Origin: Desulfurobacterium sp.
GTDB taxonomy: Bacteria; Aquificota; Aquificia; Desulfurobacteriales; Desulfurobacteriaceae
Length of the DNA: 7,794 nucleotides
Assembly: GCA_026988135.1 (NCBI GenBank)
Contig: JALSLT010000090.1
Location: forward strand, 1 to 7,794
Direction: 5' to 3'
Part shown: positions 1 to 6,147 of the stretch, piece by piece
How positions within the stretch are numbered: the first letter of the stretch is position 1
Layout of the letters: the number at the start of each line of letters is the position of its first letter
Program-made: the position numbers and the translations under genes
Notes under the pieces: model-generated
The model's input: only the letters and a program-made list of their open reading frames with translations
Databases searched by the model: none
Told to the model about the DNA's origin: nothing

Positions 1-71
1 AGAATAAGAAGGAATCCCAAAAATGCTATCATAAGCCCAAAATATACAAGTATTTTTCCGATTTCGTCCAT
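1..71 (-). CDS. Partial small membrane protein, DUF2905-like (N-terminal 23 residues)
   Basis: The reading frame runs off the left edge, so only 23 codons are visible. They begin MDEIGKILVYFG and continue with an unbroken hydrophobic stretch (LMIAFLGFLLI). This pattern, a short polar start with Gly-Lys followed at once by a membrane helix with spaced glycines, resembles the N-terminus of DUF2905 proteins, which are about 65-75 residues long with two membrane helices and no assigned function. The ATG at 71 follows the pgpH stop codon by 16 bases on the same strand, so it is probably the third gene of the phoH-pgpH operon. The ribosome-binding site is weak (GTGAT/AAAG only). An in-frame GTG three codons upstream (80-78) is a possible alternative start but has no better site. 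The family call rests on a short fragment; any small membrane protein could look similar. Confidence 0.6.
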   Translation of the reverse strand, partial: MDEIGKILVYFGLMIAFLGFLLI

Positions 72-87
72 CTTTATCACTACATTC

Positions 88-2211
88 TTAAGAATTTTCG
101 GGTTTTTTTGAGGAAGACCTGTCAGGATATTCGATTCTGTTGTGATAAACACCGGAAAGAACTTTTTTAAATACTTTTTCTATAAGAGATATATCTTTTA
201 GAGTTAATCCGGACTGGGTTAACTGACCATCTTCGACGTCTTCTATAATAAGCTTATGGATAAGTTTGTCGATATCCACGTCTTTTTTATCTTTTACTGA
301 TTTAACGGCTGCTTCTACCGTATCGGCAAGCATAACTATACCTGCTTCTCTAAATTTCGGCTTCGGTCCGGGATATCTGAAGATTTTTTCATCAACTTCT
401 GAATTTTGTTCTTTCGCTTTCATGTAAAAATATTTCATCAGCTTTGTTCCGTGATGTTGTTTTATTATGTCTATAATGGGCTCAGGTAGATTATGCTTTT
501 CACCAAGCTCAACTCCATATTCCACGTGAGACTTCAAAATTACAGCACTTTTTTCGTAAGGTAACGTATCATGAACATTTATTCCGTTCTGCTGATTTTC
601 AACAAAAGCTTGAGGATTTTTAAGTTTTCCTATGTCATGAAAAAGACCGCCGGCTTTTGCAAGAAGCGAGTTGGCACCGATAGTTTCCGCAGCAGCTTCA
701 GCCAAAGTGCTTACCATAACGGAGTGACTGTATGTACCCGGCGCTTTTAAAACAAGCTTTCTTAAAAGCGGATGGTTTAGGTTGATAAGCTCCATATATA
801 CCATATCCGTTGTAAATCGGAAGGCGGAACCGAAAAACGGTAATAAACCTATAACAATAATAGAGGCTATCAGTGAACCTAATATCGAAAATATGGGATA
901 TGCAAGAAATTCTTTTTTAAAATCAAAACCTACGGTGTATATCAAAAGAAGCAGTTGAAAAACGGCTACACCAAGTCCCGCATAAAAACTGCTTTTATAG
1001 ATGGCATTTTTATCTTGATAATTTTGAGAGTCCATACAGGAAAAAACAGAACCTGCAAGAACCGGAATTATGAAAAAGTGCGGTTTGGCAAGAAGAAAAG
1101 AAGGTATCACGGCAACAGGAATCGAGTGAATAAATGCAACTTTTTTATTTAAAAACAGAGATACGAATATTACTGATGTTATAACCGGAACATAGATAAG
1201 TCCTTCGTTCACAGGGATATTCATCGCTTCAGTCATCAGTTTTACGAAAAAAGTAAAAAACCGTATAAGAAATACATCCAGGGTTATAAGAACATAGGAA
1301 AATGTTATATTTTTTATGCTTTTTGCCGCTGTTGGACTGACGATAAAATAGAGTTTGTAAACTATATAAAACATTAGAAGCGAAACAAAGAAAATAGCAA
1401 AATATCTGTTAAGGGTTTTATTTCCTGTCTTTAATTTCTCTATCGCTTCTATTTTTCTAACATCTTCAAAATTAAGTTTTGTCCCTTTCTTTACTACAAT
1501 TTCTCCCTTCTTTATCTGATAAAGAACAGGTTTAACCTGATTTACAATCTGCTGCTTCTCTTCCAAAGTAGCTTTATCGCTATAGCTTATATTAGGAGTT
1601 ATTAAATGCTCTATTAAACTGTAAACTTTACTGCCTTTTTTACCTCCGTAAAAGCTTCTCAACTCTTTTTCTATTCTCTTTTTTACTTGAGAAACGGTAT
1701 AGAAAGCGGAAATTTCCTTATAGGTGGAAGTGGAGGTTAGAGGATTCACAACTTTAACAGTTTTCCCTTTGAATCTTTTTGCGGTTTCATCATAAATAAC
1801 ACCGGTAGAATAATATCTTTCGAGAAGATTGATTATAAATTCCGGTTTAGCTAAAGAGATTGTTTTATTTGAAGTTTCTCTATCACCGTTAAGGTAGAAA
1901 GTCTTTAAAATGTCCTCTTTAATGTTGAAAAAAGCCTGAGGGTTAACTTTAAAAACCGGTTTAAGCTCTGTCAAAGCACTTTTTACCTTTTCTTCCGTAG
2001 CCTTTTCATCCTCAACTATAAGATTTGCAGGAGAACGAACATCAACGGGAGATATGTCTCTAACCTTTAAATTCGGCACGGTTCTCACACCGAAAGGAAG
2101 AAGGATAAAAGTTATCAGAAGAGAACAAACCACCGCTAAAACGGGCAGGCTAACCCTCTCGGTTAGATTAGTGAAAAAATCTTTTATCGCTTCACTCTTC
2201 ATTTTCTTCAT
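88..2211 (-). CDS. pgpH: PgpH/YqfF-type membrane HD-domain phosphodiesterase (c-di-AMP hydrolase)
   Basis: This 707-residue protein has the full 7TM-HD architecture. It starts with a short cytoplasmic N-terminus and a membrane helix at about 22-41, followed by a large extracytoplasmic domain at about 42-265 (7TMR-HDED type). About seven more helices lie between about 267 and 463, and a cytoplasmic HD domain spans about 475-695. The metal ligands expected of this family are visible: H496 (TYSHS), H525-D526 (GLFHDIGK), H562 (SHVEYG), H586-H587 (KQHHG) and D630 (MLADTVEA). Characterised relatives in Listeria and Bacillus hydrolyse cyclic di-AMP to pApA, with the outer domain thought to sense a signal; that activity here is inferred from the family. 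Length is typical. The start overlaps the end of phoH by 20 bases. ATG 2211 has AAGGG just upstream, while a second ATG three codons later (2202) is also possible. The C-terminal tail (PDRSSSKKPENS) is polar and probably disordered. Confidence 0.9.
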   Translation of the reverse strand: MKKMKSEAIKDFFTNLTERVSLPVLAVVCSLLITFILLPFGVRTVPNLKVRDISPVDVRSPANLIVEDEKATEEKVKSALTELKPVFKVNPQAFFNIKEDILKTFYLNGDRETSNKTISLAKPEFIINLLERYYSTGVIYDETAKRFKGKTVKVVNPLTSTSTYKEISAFYTVSQVKKRIEKELRSFYGGKKGSKVYSLIEHLITPNISYSDKATLEEKQQIVNQVKPVLYQIKKGEIVVKKGTKLNFEDVRKIEAIEKLKTGNKTLNRYFAIFFVSLLMFYIVYKLYFIVSPTAAKSIKNITFSYVLITLDVFLIRFFTFFVKLMTEAMNIPVNEGLIYVPVITSVIFVSLFLNKKVAFIHSIPVAVIPSFLLAKPHFFIIPVLAGSVFSCMDSQNYQDKNAIYKSSFYAGLGVAVFQLLLLIYTVGFDFKKEFLAYPIFSILGSLIASIIVIGLLPFFGSAFRFTTDMVYMELINLNHPLLRKLVLKAPGTYSHSVMVSTLAEAAAETIGANSLLAKAGGLFHDIGKLKNPQAFVENQQNGINVHDTLPYEKSAVILKSHVEYGVELGEKHNLPEPIIDIIKQHHGTKLMKYFYMKAKEQNSEVDEKIFRYPGPKPKFREAGIVMLADTVEAAVKSVKDKKDVDIDKLIHKLIIEDVEDGQLTQSGLTLKDISLIEKVFKKVLSGVYHNRIEYPDRSSSKKPENS

Positions 2212-3151
2212 ACGCCCTTATGATTTCTTGAACAAGTTTATGTCTAACAACATCACTTCTTTTAAACTCTATAATCTTAATATCATCTATCCCTTTTAAG
2301 ATCTTTATGGTTTCAACAAGGCCGGAATCTCTCTTTTTCGGAAGGTCAATCTGTGTAATATCACCGGTAATTACAACCTTTGAGTTAAATCCAAGACGGG
2401 TCAGAAACATTTTCATCTGTTCCCTGGTAGTGTTTTGTGCTTCATCCAGAATTATAAAAGCGTCGTTTAAGGTTCTTCCCCTCATGTAAGCAAGAGGAGC
2501 TATCTCTATAATATTTCTTTCAACGAGAAGATTAACTTTATCTGGCTCTATCATCTCAAAAAGAGCGTCGTAAAGAGGTTTAAGGTATGGGTCTATCTTT
2601 TCCTGCAAGGTTCCCGGAAGGAATCCGAGTTTTTCTCCGGCTTCAACAGCAGGCCTTGTAAGTATAAGCCTGTTAACCTGTCCTTTTTTAAAAGCTGCAA
2701 CCGCCGCAGCAACGGCAAGGTAAGTTTTTCCCGTCCCGGCAGGACCGACACCAAACACTATCGTATTTTTCTTTATTGCAGTAACATATTTTTTCTGTGT
2801 GGGAGTTTTAGCAGTTATCTTTTTTCCTCTGTATGTGGCAACTATCGTATTATCTTTAATAATAATTGAATCCGCATCCCTTTCAAGCTGATTTATATAC
2901 ATCTGGACATCACTTTTTGAAAGGGAATATCCCGAATGAAAAAGCTCTTCCATATCTTTAAAAAACTTCTGAAGCTTAACTTCCTTATCTTTGCTTCCTT
3001 TAATCATTATGTTCGTTCCACGGGAACCTATATCAACGTTTAAAGCCTTTGCTATTTTTTTAAGATTTTCCTCTCCGTGTCCTACAAGGGTATAAAACTC
3101 TTCTGGTGTCAGTTCAAGGGATAGTTTTATCAAGTCCTTTTCTACCTCCAT
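2192..3151 (-). CDS. phoH: PhoH-family ATPase (YbeZ-like)
   Basis: This 319-residue cytoplasmic P-loop ATPase has the usual length for the PhoH/YbeZ family. An N-terminal KH-like segment (about 10-75) precedes the ATPase domain (about 105-315). Walker A is GPAGTGKT (136-143) and Walker B is IILDEAQN (233-240). The family motifs TRPAVEAGEKLGFLPG (165-180), ITGD (261-264) and FKRSDVVRH (296-304) are all intact. Relatives are named for phosphate-starvation induction in E. coli, but YbeZ-type members are linked to RNA metabolism, interact with YbeY and may act as RNA helicases; the exact role here is inferred. It is the first gene of a leftward operon with pgpH, an association common in bacteria. 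Start choice is uncertain: the ATG at 3151 has no Shine-Dalgarno upstream, while a strong GGAGGT lies inside codons 1-3 and could serve the in-frame TTG at 3133. That would give a protein of 313 residues beginning MIKLSLELTPEE. Confidence 0.93.
   Translation of the reverse strand: MEVEKDLIKLSLELTPEEFYTLVGHGEENLKKIAKALNVDIGSRGTNIMIKGSKDKEVKLQKFFKDMEELFHSGYSLSKSDVQMYINQLERDADSIIIKDNTIVATYRGKKITAKTPTQKKYVTAIKKNTIVFGVGPAGTGKTYLAVAAAVAAFKKGQVNRLILTRPAVEAGEKLGFLPGTLQEKIDPYLKPLYDALFEMIEPDKVNLLVERNIIEIAPLAYMRGRTLNDAFIILDEAQNTTREQMKMFLTRLGFNSKVVITGDITQIDLPKKRDSGLVETIKILKGIDDIKIIEFKRSDVVRHKLVQEIIRAYEENEE
3144..3149 (-). promoter_or_regulatory. Misplaced Shine-Dalgarno inside the phoH start
   Basis: Read on the minus strand, GGAGGT falls at bases 3-8 of the longest phoH frame, so it overlaps the nominal ATG (3151) instead of preceding it. 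It lies 10 bases before an in-frame TTG (3133-3131), which is a slightly long but workable spacing, and an additional AAGGA touches that TTG. The only in-frame ATG near the start is at 3151, and an in-frame TAA lies three codons before it. TTG is clearly used nearby in thiL, so it is acceptable in this organism. This site argues for the shorter PhoH but does not settle it. Confidence 0.5.
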
Positions 3152-3256
3152 ATAAAATTATCTTTCGGTTAAAGAAAATAGGAACTATATTTCCATTTGC
3201 AATAATACCACTTTAAGGATAACTTTTAATTTTCATTATCTTAACCGGAGGCGGAA
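3152..3256. promoter_or_regulatory. Divergent promoter region between phoH and ychF
   Basis: This 105-base AT-rich gap is the only place where both leftward (phoH) and rightward (ychF) transcription can begin, so it should hold both promoters. For the leftward operon the best candidates are TTGCAA (3202-3197), 16 bases, TATTTT (3180-3175), or TTAAAA (3229-3224), 16 bases, TATTAT (3207-3202). For ychF, TTTAAT (3225-3230) resembles a -10 box but has no good -35. TTGCAA is a perfect palindrome, so it could be read from either strand. No strong hairpin, terminator or riboswitch fold is evident. The region is secure as regulatory from gene layout; the individual boxes are weak. Confidence 0.5.
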
Positions 3257-4360
3257 ATGGGTTTTAATTGCGGAATAGTCGGACTTCCGAACGTAGGAAA
3301 ATCAACTCTTTTTAATGCTTTAACAAATTCAGCTAAGGCTGCAGCTGCAAACTTCCCGTTCTGTACGATAGAACCGAATGTAGGAGTTGTTGAAGTTCCC
3401 GATGAAAGGCTTCAAAAAATAGCAGAAATAGTAAATCCCAAAAGAATTTTACCAACAACCATAGAGTTTGTTGACATAGCGGGGCTTGTTAAGGGAGCGA
3501 GCAAAGGAGAAGGACTTGGAAATCAATTCCTTGGCAATATAAGAAGTGTTGACGCAATAGTCCATGTCGTAAGATGCTTTGAAGACCCAAACATCGTTCA
3601 TGTGGATGGAAACGTTAATCCTATAAGGGATATAGAAACCATAAACATGGAGCTGATATTTAAAGACATCGAAGCGATTGACAAGAGACTGCAAAAGATA
3701 TCGAAACAGGCAAAATCAGGAGATAAAACAGCAAAAAAAGAGGTTGAAATTCTTACGAAAATTAAAGAGATAATTGAAAACGGAGAGAGGATTTATCCCT
3801 ACATGGAGAAGTTTAACGAAAGTGAAACCGACCTTATAAAAGAGCTTGGATTTTTAACTGCAAAACCGATTCTTTACATAACAAATGTTGATGAAGACGG
3901 ACTTTCGGAAGATAACGAATATGTCAAAAAGGTAAGAGGGCTTGCAGAAAAAGAGAAAGCACCCGTTGTTAAAATTTGCGCAAAGATAGAAGCGGAACTT
4001 TCAGAACTTGATGCCAACGAAAAGGAAGAATTCCTCAAAGAACTCGGACTCAAAGAGCCGGGACTAAACAGCGTAATAAGAGAAGGATACAATCTTCTTG
4101 AACTTATAACCTACTTTACAGCTGGAGAACAGGAAGTAAGAGCATGGACTATAGAAAATGAAACAAAAGCACCGCAAGCTGCGGGAAAAATCCACTCGGA
4201 CATTGAAAGAGGCTTTATCAGAGCCGAAGTTGTAAGCTACGAAAGCCTTATAAAAGAAAGTTCTATGCAAAAATGCAAAGAGAAAGGACTTGTGAGGCTT
4301 GAAGGAAAGGAATATGTAGTTCGTGACGGAGATATCATCTACTTCAGATTCAACGTATAA
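3257..4360 (+). CDS. ychF: YchF/OLA1-type redox-regulated ATPase (OBG family)
   Basis: This 367-residue protein has the family's usual length and complete domain order. The G domain starts with the P-loop GLPNVGKST (9-17), followed by the switch I region NFPFCTIEPNVG (32-43) and the G3 motif DIAG with the following L77. G4 is NVDE (210-213) instead of NKxD, the change that makes YchF prefer ATP over GTP. L77 stands where classical GTPases carry the catalytic glutamine, as in HAS-type NTPases. A helical coiled-coil insert occupies about 125-195, and a C-terminal TGS domain begins near 282 (LITYFTAGEQEVRAWTI) and runs to the end. Family members associate with ribosomes and respond to oxidative stress; the cellular role is not fully defined. 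The start has a well-placed GGAGG (3247-3251) five bases upstream of ATG. It heads an operon with thiL and uppP, with no obvious functional link among them. Confidence 0.97.
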   Translation: MGFNCGIVGLPNVGKSTLFNALTNSAKAAAANFPFCTIEPNVGVVEVPDERLQKIAEIVNPKRILPTTIEFVDIAGLVKGASKGEGLGNQFLGNIRSVDAIVHVVRCFEDPNIVHVDGNVNPIRDIETINMELIFKDIEAIDKRLQKISKQAKSGDKTAKKEVEILTKIKEIIENGERIYPYMEKFNESETDLIKELGFLTAKPILYITNVDEDGLSEDNEYVKKVRGLAEKEKAPVVKICAKIEAELSELDANEKEEFLKELGLKEPGLNSVIREGYNLLELITYFTAGEQEVRAWTIENETKAPQAAGKIHSDIERGFIRAEVVSYESLIKESSMQKCKEKGLVRLEGKEYVVRDGDIIYFRFNV

Positions 4361-4361
4361 C

Positions 4362-4365
4362 GGAG
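4362..4365 (+). promoter_or_regulatory. Ribosome-binding site fixing the TTG start of thiL
   Basis: GGAG begins one base after the ychF stop codon and ends six bases before TTG 4372. No in-frame ATG lies nearby, and the resulting N-terminus (MKEFELIKQI) fits ThiL, so the non-ATG start is well supported. Confidence 0.7.
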
Positions 4366-4371
4366 TCTGTT

Positions 4372-5331
4372 TTGAAAGAATTTGAGCTTATAAAACAGAT
4401 TAAAGATATCTTTCCTCAGAAAAATATAGCTATAGGTATAGGCGATGACACGGCAGCTATAAAAAAAGAAAACGGATATATGCTAATAACCGTTGATACA
4501 ATTACAACAAATACTCATTACAGAAAGAAATGGAGAAAAAAAGCTGAAAATCTCTACTTTTCTCTCGGGTGGAAACTTTTAGCCATTTCCATAAGCGATA
4601 TCGTTTCTATGGGAGGAGTCCCGGAATTAGCTACTGTGTCCTTCTGCCTTGAGAAAAATTTTTCCAAAGATGATATTTTTGAACTTTCAAAAGGACTTGC
4701 AGAAAGTGCAAAACACTACAATATAAACATAGCCGGCGGAGATACGGTTAAAGGAGATTGCGAAGTTTTTTCTCTTACATTGATAGGATACGGAAACTCT
4801 TTAATGTTAAGAAATAATGCAAAACCGGGAGACTTTATAGCTGTAACAGGCTTTTGCGGTAATGCTGCAGGCGGACTTCACCTTCTTGAAAAGAAAGCTT
4901 TATACTATTCCGAAATAGAAAAAACGTTAATAGAAAATTTTCTGTTTCCTTCTCCCGATATACCTACCGGAAAACTTCTCCTGGAAAACGGTGTAAAATG
5001 CTGTATCGACAACAGCGACGGACTACTTGTCTCCCTTTCCATTATAGCTGAAGAGAGTGATGTAGCCATCAATATAGAAAAAGATAAAATCCCTATCTCG
5101 AAAAAGCTAAAAAAAGTTTTTGGAGAAGATTCTTTTAATCTTGCCATATCGGGAGGGGAAGATTACAATCTAATCTTTACTTTTCCCGAAAAAGCTAAAG
5201 AAAAATTTGAAAAAATCGACTCAGTAAGTATAATCGGCAAAGTTGAAAACGGAGAAGGGGTTTATCTTGACGGAAAAGAAATAACACCTTCCGGATTTGA
5301 CCATTTTGGAGGAAATTATGACAATCTTTGA
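4372..5331 (+). CDS. thiL: Thiamine-monophosphate kinase ThiL
   Basis: This 319-residue cytosolic enzyme of the AIR-synthase/PurM-like superfamily phosphorylates thiamine monophosphate with ATP to give thiamine diphosphate, the last step of cofactor synthesis. Diagnostic motifs appear in order: the metal-binding GIGDDTA (22-28), VDT (41-43), SISDIVSMGGVPELA (73-87), AGGDTVKG (121-128), CIDNSDGLL (211-219) and SGGEDYNLIF (260-269), ending with GFDHFGG (308-314), which is common near the ThiL C-terminus. GDDTA replaces the more usual GDDAA, which should be tolerated. Length is normal and no catalytic residue seems missing. The gene starts with TTG, 11 bases after ychF, and its last 14 bases overlap uppP, so it is probably co-transcribed and translationally coupled. 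No other thiamine genes and no TPP riboswitch are in the window, so control by thiamine is not evident here. Confidence 0.95.
   Translation: MKEFELIKQIKDIFPQKNIAIGIGDDTAAIKKENGYMLITVDTITTNTHYRKKWRKKAENLYFSLGWKLLAISISDIVSMGGVPELATVSFCLEKNFSKDDIFELSKGLAESAKHYNINIAGGDTVKGDCEVFSLTLIGYGNSLMLRNNAKPGDFIAVTGFCGNAAGGLHLLEKKALYYSEIEKTLIENFLFPSPDIPTGKLLLENGVKCCIDNSDGLLVSLSIIAEESDVAINIEKDKIPISKKLKKVFGEDSFNLAISGGEDYNLIFTFPEKAKEKFEKIDSVSIIGKVENGEGVYLDGKEITPSGFDHFGGNYDNL
5308..5313 (+). promoter_or_regulatory. Ribosome-binding site deciding the uppP start
   Basis: GGAGGA lies inside the end of thiL and five to six bases before ATG 5318. The open frame extends upstream to a TTG at 5297, but that would add seven residues (MTILEEI) absent from typical family N-termini and would put the Shine-Dalgarno inside the gene. 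ATG 5318 is therefore chosen. Confidence 0.8.
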
Positions 5332-6091
5332 GGCAATTATTCTGGGAATAATTGAAGGAATAACAGAATTTCTACCGATATCCTCAACAGGACATATGAT
5401 TATAGCTTCCACATTTATGGGACTTGAACAAACACAATTTCAGCAAACATTTGAAGTTGTTATTCAGCTTGGCGCAATTCTTGCTGTTGTTCTTATCTAC
5501 TTTGAAAAACTTAAAACAAACTTTGAGCTTTGGAAAAAACTGATAGTTGCTTTTATTCCAACGGGAATTTTAGGTTTAATGTTTCACAAAATTATAGAAG
5601 AGAAACTGTTTAATCCTGTTGTAGTAAGCATCTCTCTTATAGTATGGGGTATCATTTTTATCGTTATAGAAAAGATGTACAAAGAAAAAGAACATTCCAT
5701 CCATAAATCGGAAAATATAAGTTACATAAAATCTATTTTTATGGGACTTTTCCAGTCTCTTGCAATGGTACCGGGAACATCCCGCTCGGGAGCAACAATT
5801 ACGGGCGGTTTAATCCTCGGAATGGATAGAGTAACTGCCACGGAATTCTCATTTCTTCTTGCAATCCCAACGATGGGAGCCGCCACAGGACTTCAACTCG
5901 TAAAAAACTACCATACACTAAGTTTTGAAAATTTAACGGTTTTGATTATCGGTTTTATAACGGCGTTTATTTTCGCTTACATCTCTGTAAAATGGCTTTT
6001 AAAGTTCGTAAAAACCCACACTTTCATACCTTTTGGTATTTACAGAATTATACTTGGATGTCTTGTTCTTGCCCTTCTCTCACTTAAATAA
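5318..6091 (+). CDS. uppP: Undecaprenyl-diphosphate phosphatase UppP/BacA
   Basis: This 257-residue polytopic inner-membrane enzyme dephosphorylates undecaprenyl diphosphate, regenerating the lipid carrier for peptidoglycan and other envelope polymers; in E. coli its overproduction gives bacitracin resistance. The sequence shows both catalytic signatures. The first is EGITEFLPISSTGH (13-26), with E13, E17, S22-S23 and H26 matching the essential E17/E21/S26-S27/H30 of E. coli BacA. The second is PGTSRSG (152-158), with R156 as the essential arginine. About seven to eight hydrophobic segments cover the protein, and a polar loop sits at about 119-135. Length is close to the family's usual 255-275. 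It overlaps the end of thiL by 14 bases in another frame, suggesting translational coupling. No terminator-like hairpin follows the stop codon. Confidence 0.96.
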   Translation: MTIFEAIILGIIEGITEFLPISSTGHMIIASTFMGLEQTQFQQTFEVVIQLGAILAVVLIYFEKLKTNFELWKKLIVAFIPTGILGLMFHKIIEEKLFNPVVVSISLIVWGIIFIVIEKMYKEKEHSIHKSENISYIKSIFMGLFQSLAMVPGTSRSGATITGGLILGMDRVTATEFSFLLAIPTMGAATGLQLVKNYHTLSFENLTVLIIGFITAFIFAYISVKWLLKFVKTHTFIPFGIYRIILGCLVLALLSLK

Positions 6092-6101
6092 CCGTAAATT
6101 G

Positions 6102-6110
6102 TGTTAGAAT
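6102..6110 (+). promoter_or_regulatory. Candidate extended -10 promoter for the BMP transporter
   Basis: TGTTAGAAT matches the extended -10 pattern TGnTATAAT with one mismatch in the hexamer. It lies in the 56-base gap after uppP and would start RNA near 6117, about 30 bases before the ATG of the binding-protein gene. There is no recognisable -35 hexamer 16-18 bases upstream (only AT-rich sequence inside the end of uppP), which is acceptable for an extended -10 promoter. It would allow the transporter to be expressed independently of ychF-thiL-uppP. Confidence 0.45.
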
Positions 6111-6137
6111 TTTTCTCTAAATTTCCAACTTAATTAC

Positions 6138-6143
6138 GGGAGG
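6138..6143 (+). promoter_or_regulatory. Ribosome-binding site deciding the BMP gene start
   Basis: GGGAGG ends four bases before ATG 6148 but only one base before the in-frame GTG at 6145. The ATG is therefore the likelier start, giving a 389-residue precursor beginning MKRFLL. Confidence 0.75.
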
Positions 6144-6147
6144 AGTG

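Noticed and set aside
955..1152. 65-residue plus-strand open frame inside pgpH
   Set aside because: It is antisense to the conserved membrane domain of pgpH, has no good ribosome-binding site, and its product is a Lys/Arg-rich sequence with no recognisable pattern. It is a shadow frame.
2054..2489. Two plus-strand open frames (2054-2299 and 2307-2489) antisense to the pgpH/phoH junction and phoH
   Set aside because: They lie opposite well-conserved coding sequence and have no family resemblance; the codon pattern of the minus strand explains them.
3449..4270. Three minus-strand open frames opposite ychF
   Set aside because: All are antisense to conserved YchF domains, with low-complexity Ser/Phe-rich products typical of antisense translation.
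4361..4371. TPP riboswitch upstream of thiL
   Set aside because: The gap to ychF is only 11 bases and neither it nor the ychF leader shows the conserved CUGAGA/ACCUGA elements.
5297..5317. Upstream TTG extension of uppP
   Set aside because: It would add seven residues not typical of the family, and a perfect Shine-Dalgarno sits directly before ATG 5318.
4905..5412. Two minus-strand open frames opposite thiL and uppP
   Set aside because: They are antisense shadows of clearly assigned genes and have no initiation signals.
6096..6115. Possible terminator after uppP (AAATT...AATTT followed by T-rich sequence)
   Set aside because: The stem is five A/T pairs without any G-C pair, far too weak for an intrinsic terminator, and it overlaps the better-supported -10 promoter candidate.
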